Assembly: GCA_020849825.1 (NCBI GenBank)
Contig: JADZFP010000443.1
Span: forward strand, 1-22,966
Length of the DNA stretch: 22,966 bases
Direction: 5' to 3'
DNA from: Saprospiraceae bacterium
GTDB lineage: Bacteria > Bacteroidota > Bacteroidia > Chitinophagales > Saprospiraceae
Positions 22,884-22,966 of this stretch are shown piece by piece. A program made the translations under genes and the position numbers. How positions within the stretch are numbered: position 1 is the stretch's first letter; every line of letters begins with the position of its first letter. The notes beneath the pieces are model-generated. The model ran no database searches. It had not been told where the DNA came from and worked only from the letters and a program-made list of their open reading frames with translations.

Positions 22884-22966
22884 GTTGGCATCGACCTACT
22901 CTCCCGCGGCATCAACCGCAGTACCATCGGCGCTGGCGAGCTTAACGACTCTGTTCGGAATGGGAA
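22884..22966 (-). rRNA. rrf: 5S ribosomal RNA, 3' part (5' end beyond the window)
   Basis: The plus strand reads ggcatcgacctactctcccg, then gcagtaccatcggcgctgg and cttaacgactctgttcggaa. This is the reverse complement of conserved 5S rRNA segments (the ccgatggtactgc loop region and the gggagagtaggtcg 3' strand). About 83 nt of the expected ~110 are present. It marks the end of an rRNA operon on the minus strand, upstream of the SIR2-like gene in the same direction. Confidence 0.93.

Noticed and set aside
19139..22945. Plus-strand open frame of about 1268 codons across the STAND and SIR2-like genes
   Set aside because: It is Gly/Ala/Glu/Val-rich without domain pattern, lies antisense to two well-supported genes and runs into the 5S/terminator region. 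It is an artefact of high GC and codon bias.
1..22966. CRISPR array or tRNA genes
   Set aside because: No regularly spaced direct repeats were found; the only short tandem units are at rnpB and next to the VR. No cloverleaf with a T-loop consensus was recognised by eye, though a covariance-model scan was not possible.

Overview
The window comes from a fairly GC-rich member of the Bacteroidota, most like the Saprospiraceae or their relatives. This rests on three type IX secretion (T9SS) C-terminal sorting domains, lipoproteins with short lipoboxes, TAnnTTTG-type -7 elements, weak Shine-Dalgarno sites and an ECF-sigma/surface-protein operon. The exact genus cannot be read from the sequence.

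Layout. Positions 1-688 hold the 3' part of truB. Positions 804-4955 carry two T9SS cargo proteins, a small one and a large gingipain-like C25 peptidase, followed by a clear terminator. Positions 5132-10146 look like one operon: a Cys-rich SprB-like repeat protein with a T9SS tail, an ECF sigma factor, a one-TM regulator-like protein with a C-terminal barrel-like domain, and a lipoprotein with a similar Ig/PKD-like repeat. This operon converges, with a 4-bp overlap, on a very large NtrY-like histidine kinase (10143-13886, minus). Next is the RNase P RNA gene (about 14124-14516, plus), whose P1 helix continues into an unusually long flanking inverted repeat. A bidirectional terminator, a small secreted protein (minus) and a GH13 alpha-amylase lipoprotein (plus) follow.

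The most notable region is 17035-22738, a complete diversity-generating retroelement (DGR). It contains a DGR-type reverse transcriptase (plus), a template repeat (TR, 18291-18411), an Avd-like accessory gene (minus) and a variable repeat (VR, 18881-19001). The VR lies in the last 43 codons of a 914-residue STAND NTPase with a transmembrane segment and a C-terminal FGE/C-type-lectin-fold domain. TR and VR align without gaps over 121 nt and differ at 16 sites, all of them adenines of the TR coding strand, which is the hallmark of mutagenic retrohoming. Immediately upstream, 6 nt from the STAND gene, is a SIR2-like protein with a C-terminal helical region resembling an effector-associated domain. 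I infer a predicted conflict or defence signalling pair: the diversified lectin-fold tip senses, the STAND ATPase switches, and the SIR2-like protein is the effector. The RT is unusual in being convergent with TR/avd/target and in lacking a canonical start codon for its conserved N-terminus.

The window ends in the 3' part of a 5S rRNA gene (minus) with its terminator, so the DGR island sits directly behind an rRNA operon.
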